From Prosthecobacter vanneervenii (GTDB taxonomy: Bacteria; Verrucomicrobiota; Verrucomicrobiia; Verrucomicrobiales; Verrucomicrobiaceae): a stretch of 64,000 bases of DNA. A program made the translations under genes and the position numbers. The notes under the pieces were generated by a model, which did no database searches, was not told the DNA's origin, and was given only the letters and a program-made list of their open reading frames with translations. Location of the stretch: the NCBI RefSeq assembly GCF_014203095.1, contig NZ_JACHIG010000008.1:274219-338218 (forward strand), given 5' to 3'. Below, piece by piece: positions 61,760-64,000 of this stretch. The stretch's first letter is position 1. Every line of letters starts with the position of its first letter.

Positions 61760-64000
61760 TTACTTCACCGCAGATTTTTCCTTCGCCAGCTCCTTTTCCG
61801 CCCTGGCAAGCCTCTTTCTCGCCTTGGGCAGGGCTATCCCGCTCAACTGGGGTTTCGCATCGCCGGCCGTTTCCAGTCCCAGGATGGCTTTCTTCAGCAG
61901 CGGCACGGCCTCGGCAGGTTTGTTCTGGTCTGTCAGCTCATCCGCCAGATTGGAGAGGTCGGCATAGTGCTGCACGTCCTCCGGCTGGTGTTTCTGCATC
62001 ACTTGCACCAGGTCTCGCAGGATGCGCTCCGCGTTCACATGATCATTGCGGGCGGCATAGGCTTTTGCCAGCTCGCGCATCACCCCGTCAGCATCAGCGG
62101 GCAGGCCTCCGTTCTCTGTTCGCACCCGCTGCAGCCATTCCTCCCCCATTTTGACAGACTCCTCATGCAGCTTCATCTCATTCTGCACATACAGGCAGCA
62201 CTCCACCCGGTACAATGAGAAGCTGTGCCCGGGCCCCAGCCGCATGTCGCAGATCTGCACCGCCTCGCGCACCAGCGCCAGACGCTCGGCTTTTTTTCCT
62301 TTCCTGCCCAGCAGCCCCGAAAGCTCGCTCAGGCAGTCCTTCGCATACACATTGTCCGGCCCTACGGATCGCCAGTAGATCTCCAGGGCTTTGCGCCCCT
62401 CCACCTCCGCCTCATCCAGCAGGCCCGCTTTCCGGTAGCACGATGCCAGACGGCCAAGGCTCCTTGCCGTCATCACGTGCCCGTCCCCCAGTTCTGCCAG
62501 GGCCTTGCGCCCGTACTCCCGGCCCAGTGCCAGCGCACGTTCCTGGCTTCCTGCATTAAACACCGCCGTCATGTGCTCCATCCGGCACAGCGCCTGGTGC
62601 CGGTGACTGTAAAGGTCATTCCCATCCACTTCGCGGCACACCTCGGACAGCAGCGCCTCCGCCTCCACTCCCTCACCACGGATGTTGTAGTTCTTTCCCA
62701 GCGTCAGCATCGTGAAGAGTGTCTGCGAGTGTTTCGGCCCCTGGTGCTCGCGCTGCCAGTCCAGCACCTTCTTCAACTCTTCCATCGATCCGTCAGAAGA
62801 GTTCTCCATCACCGCTCGTTGTCCCGCCACGCAAAATCTCAGGTCCCAGACCTGGGGGTCGTCGGCATCCAGCACCGGCTCCACCAGCGCCAGGGCCATC
62901 TTGTAGTTTTCCAGGCACTGCTTGTTTTCAAACATGGTCGCCGTTTCCGCCAGCATGTTCGCCTTGCGCACAGGGTCGCCCCGGAACTCCATCAGCCTCT
63001 TCAGCATCTGTTGCTTCATCCGTTCTGGATCAATGTCGCTGCCAGTGTGCCTCTCATCCAGATCACGTAGAGTCGCCAGAACGATCTCCGCCACCTTCTG
63101 CGCCTCCTGCTTCTCCTTCACCGCCACCCGTTGCGCCGCACGCGCCTGCACCGCCTGGTACATAGACACACCTGTCCCAGCGATCAGTGAAAACGCCGCA
63201 CACACCACCGCCAGCGTCAGCTTCTTGTTCCTCTTCGCCAGCTTCCACACTCGCTCACCAGCACTTACCGCACGGCTCTCGATCGGCTCCCCGTTGAGAA
63301 ACCTCTCCAGCTCATCCGCCAGAAACCCCGCGCTCGGCAGCCTCCTCCCAGGCCTCTTTTCCAGGCAGCGCAAAATCAACGTCGCCAGATCCGGGTGCAC
63401 CCGCTTCAGCGACGCCGCAGACACCTCCTGCACAGGCATTTTCTTCGCAGGCTTGCCCTTCCTCACTTTCAGCTTCCCCGACGAGCTGATCTCAGGCTCC
63501 TCCTGTGTGATCCTCCTCATCACCTCCACCGCGCTCCCTCCCGTAAACGGCAGCTTCTCCGTCAGCATCTGAAACAGCATCACCCCCAGCGCCCACACAT
63601 CGCTCGCCGTCGTCACCTCCTTCGCCTTCCCCGCCGCCTGCTCCGGGCTCATGTAGTGCGGCGTCCCCACATACGCGTGGCTCTTCGTCAGTTGAAACTC
63701 CGCATCCAAAAGCTTCGCCAGCCCAAAGTCCGACAGCATCGGCCTCCCTCCCACATCCAGCAAAATGTTCGCAGGCTTCAGGTCACGGTGCAGCACCCCG
63801 TGCTCATGCGCATACTGCACCGCACGCGCTATCCTCACCATCAGCCCCGCCGCTTCCTTCTCTGCCATCACCCCTCTCCTTTTCAGCCGGTCCGCCAATG
63901 ATCCCCCCTCCGCCAGCCTCATCGTAAAATACGGCATCCCCTCCTCCTCACCGCTCTCATAGATCGGCACGATGTCAGGGTGGTCCAGCTGCGCCACCGC
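61760..64000 (-). CDS. transmembrane Ser/Thr protein kinase with TPR-like domain, N-terminus missing
   Basis: The gene runs off the right edge; 746 codons plus stop are visible. The kinase domain enters after the ATP-binding loop, at MAQLDHPDIVPIYESG. It has the catalytic HRDLKPANILL, DFGLAK and the YMSPEQAAG activation-end motif, so it should be active. After residue about 230 a single membrane helix (LTLAVVCAAFSLIAGTGVSM) is followed by about 400 residues of TPR-like helices, probably periplasmic. This layout is common in Planctomycetes and Verrucomicrobia. It lies 74 bp upstream of the autotransporter on the same strand. Confidence 0.88.
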   Translation of the reverse strand, partial: AVAQLDHPDIVPIYESGEEEGMPYFTMRLAEGGSLADRLKRRGVMAEKEAAGLMVRIARAVQYAHEHGVLHRDLKPANILLDVGGRPMLSDFGLAKLLDAEFQLTKSHAYVGTPHYMSPEQAAGKAKEVTTASDVWALGVMLFQMLTEKLPFTGGSAVEVMRRITQEEPEISSSGKLKVRKGKPAKKMPVQEVSAASLKRVHPDLATLILRCLEKRPGRRLPSAGFLADELERFLNGEPIESRAVSAGERVWKLAKRNKKLTLAVVCAAFSLIAGTGVSMYQAVQARAAQRVAVKEKQEAQKVAEIVLATLRDLDERHTGSDIDPERMKQQMLKRLMEFRGDPVRKANMLAETATMFENKQCLENYKMALALVEPVLDADDPQVWDLRFCVAGQRAVMENSSDGSMEELKKVLDWQREHQGPKHSQTLFTMLTLGKNYNIRGEGVEAEALLSEVCREVDGNDLYSHRHQALCRMEHMTAVFNAGSQERALALGREYGRKALAELGDGHVMTARSLGRLASCYRKAGLLDEAEVEGRKALEIYWRSVGPDNVYAKDCLSELSGLLGRKGKKAERLALVREAVQICDMRLGPGHSFSLYRVECCLYVQNEMKLHEESVKMGEEWLQRVRTENGGLPADADGVMRELAKAYAARNDHVNAERILRDLVQVMQKHQPEDVQHYADLSNLADELTDQNKPAEAVPLLKKAILGLETAGDAKPQLSGIALPKARKRLARAEKELAKEKSAVK

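Overview
The window is GC-rich, densely packed bacterial chromosome. Gene content points to the Verrucomicrobiota, probably a Verrucomicrobiaceae/Prosthecobacter-like organism: a DUF1549/DUF1553 planctomycete-type cytochrome protein, a PQQ-type propeller, a very long MoxR/DUF58/BatA gene cluster with huge secreted proteins, two autotransporters with autotransporter-associated strand repeats, and a TPR-containing Ser/Thr kinase. The taxonomic call is inferred from family content; no rRNA gene is present. I found no tRNA, rRNA, CRISPR array, prophage or transposase.

Layout. 1-9.8 kb: housekeeping and small genes (HAD phosphatase fragment, PHP-type histidinol phosphatase, dihydropteroate-synthase-like protein, RGG-rich protein, phosphatidylserine decarboxylase, Xer recombinase, SSB, DUF1549/1553 protein, small membrane protein, lipoprotein). 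9.8-13.2 kb: secreted SGNH hydrolase, PQQ-like propeller, N-formylglutamate-amidohydrolase-like protein. 13.1-22.4 kb (minus strand): a compact operon that is the most unusual part of the window. In order of transcription it encodes a PqqD-like protein, an ATP-grasp ligase, a PLP-dependent group IV decarboxylase with an altered catalytic motif, a urea-transporter-like membrane protein fused to an M23 peptidase domain, a secreted TPR protein, a PaaK-like adenylate-forming ligase, and a second urea-transporter-like protein whose two halves are split by a TPR domain. This looks like an undescribed small-molecule or peptide assembly and transport system. 22.4-32.1 kb: APC permease, serine hydrolase, orphan response regulator, voltage-sensor-like membrane protein, unrecognised proteins, RNase PH, histone-deacetylase-family amidohydrolase.

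32.2-50.5 kb: one long plus-strand cluster running moxR, DUF58, (insert), batA-like, vWA/membrane protein, DUF4175-like, helical-repeat protein, prenyltransferase-like protein, and a protein with a thioredoxin-like C-terminus. It is interrupted by a four-helix-bundle (23S IVP-type) ORF inside perfect 22-bp inverted repeats, by a 163-bp ORF-less element with perfect 30-bp inverted repeats of related sequence, by a low-GC secreted protein, and by a UPF0175/PIN toxin-antitoxin pair with its own promoter.

50.6-61.7 kb (minus strand): two paralogous autotransporters, 2067 and 1483 aa, with nearly identical beta-domains. One carries five tandem ~100-aa repeats that the other lacks. Each ends in a related GGCGCG-type terminator hairpin. 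61.8 kb to the end: a transmembrane Ser/Thr kinase, cut by the window edge.

Regulation. Classical Shine-Dalgarno sequences are scarce. Several genes have -35/-10-like pairs placed so that transcription would begin at or very near the start codon (clearest at 27865-27894 and 39657-39685), suggesting frequent leaderless mRNAs.
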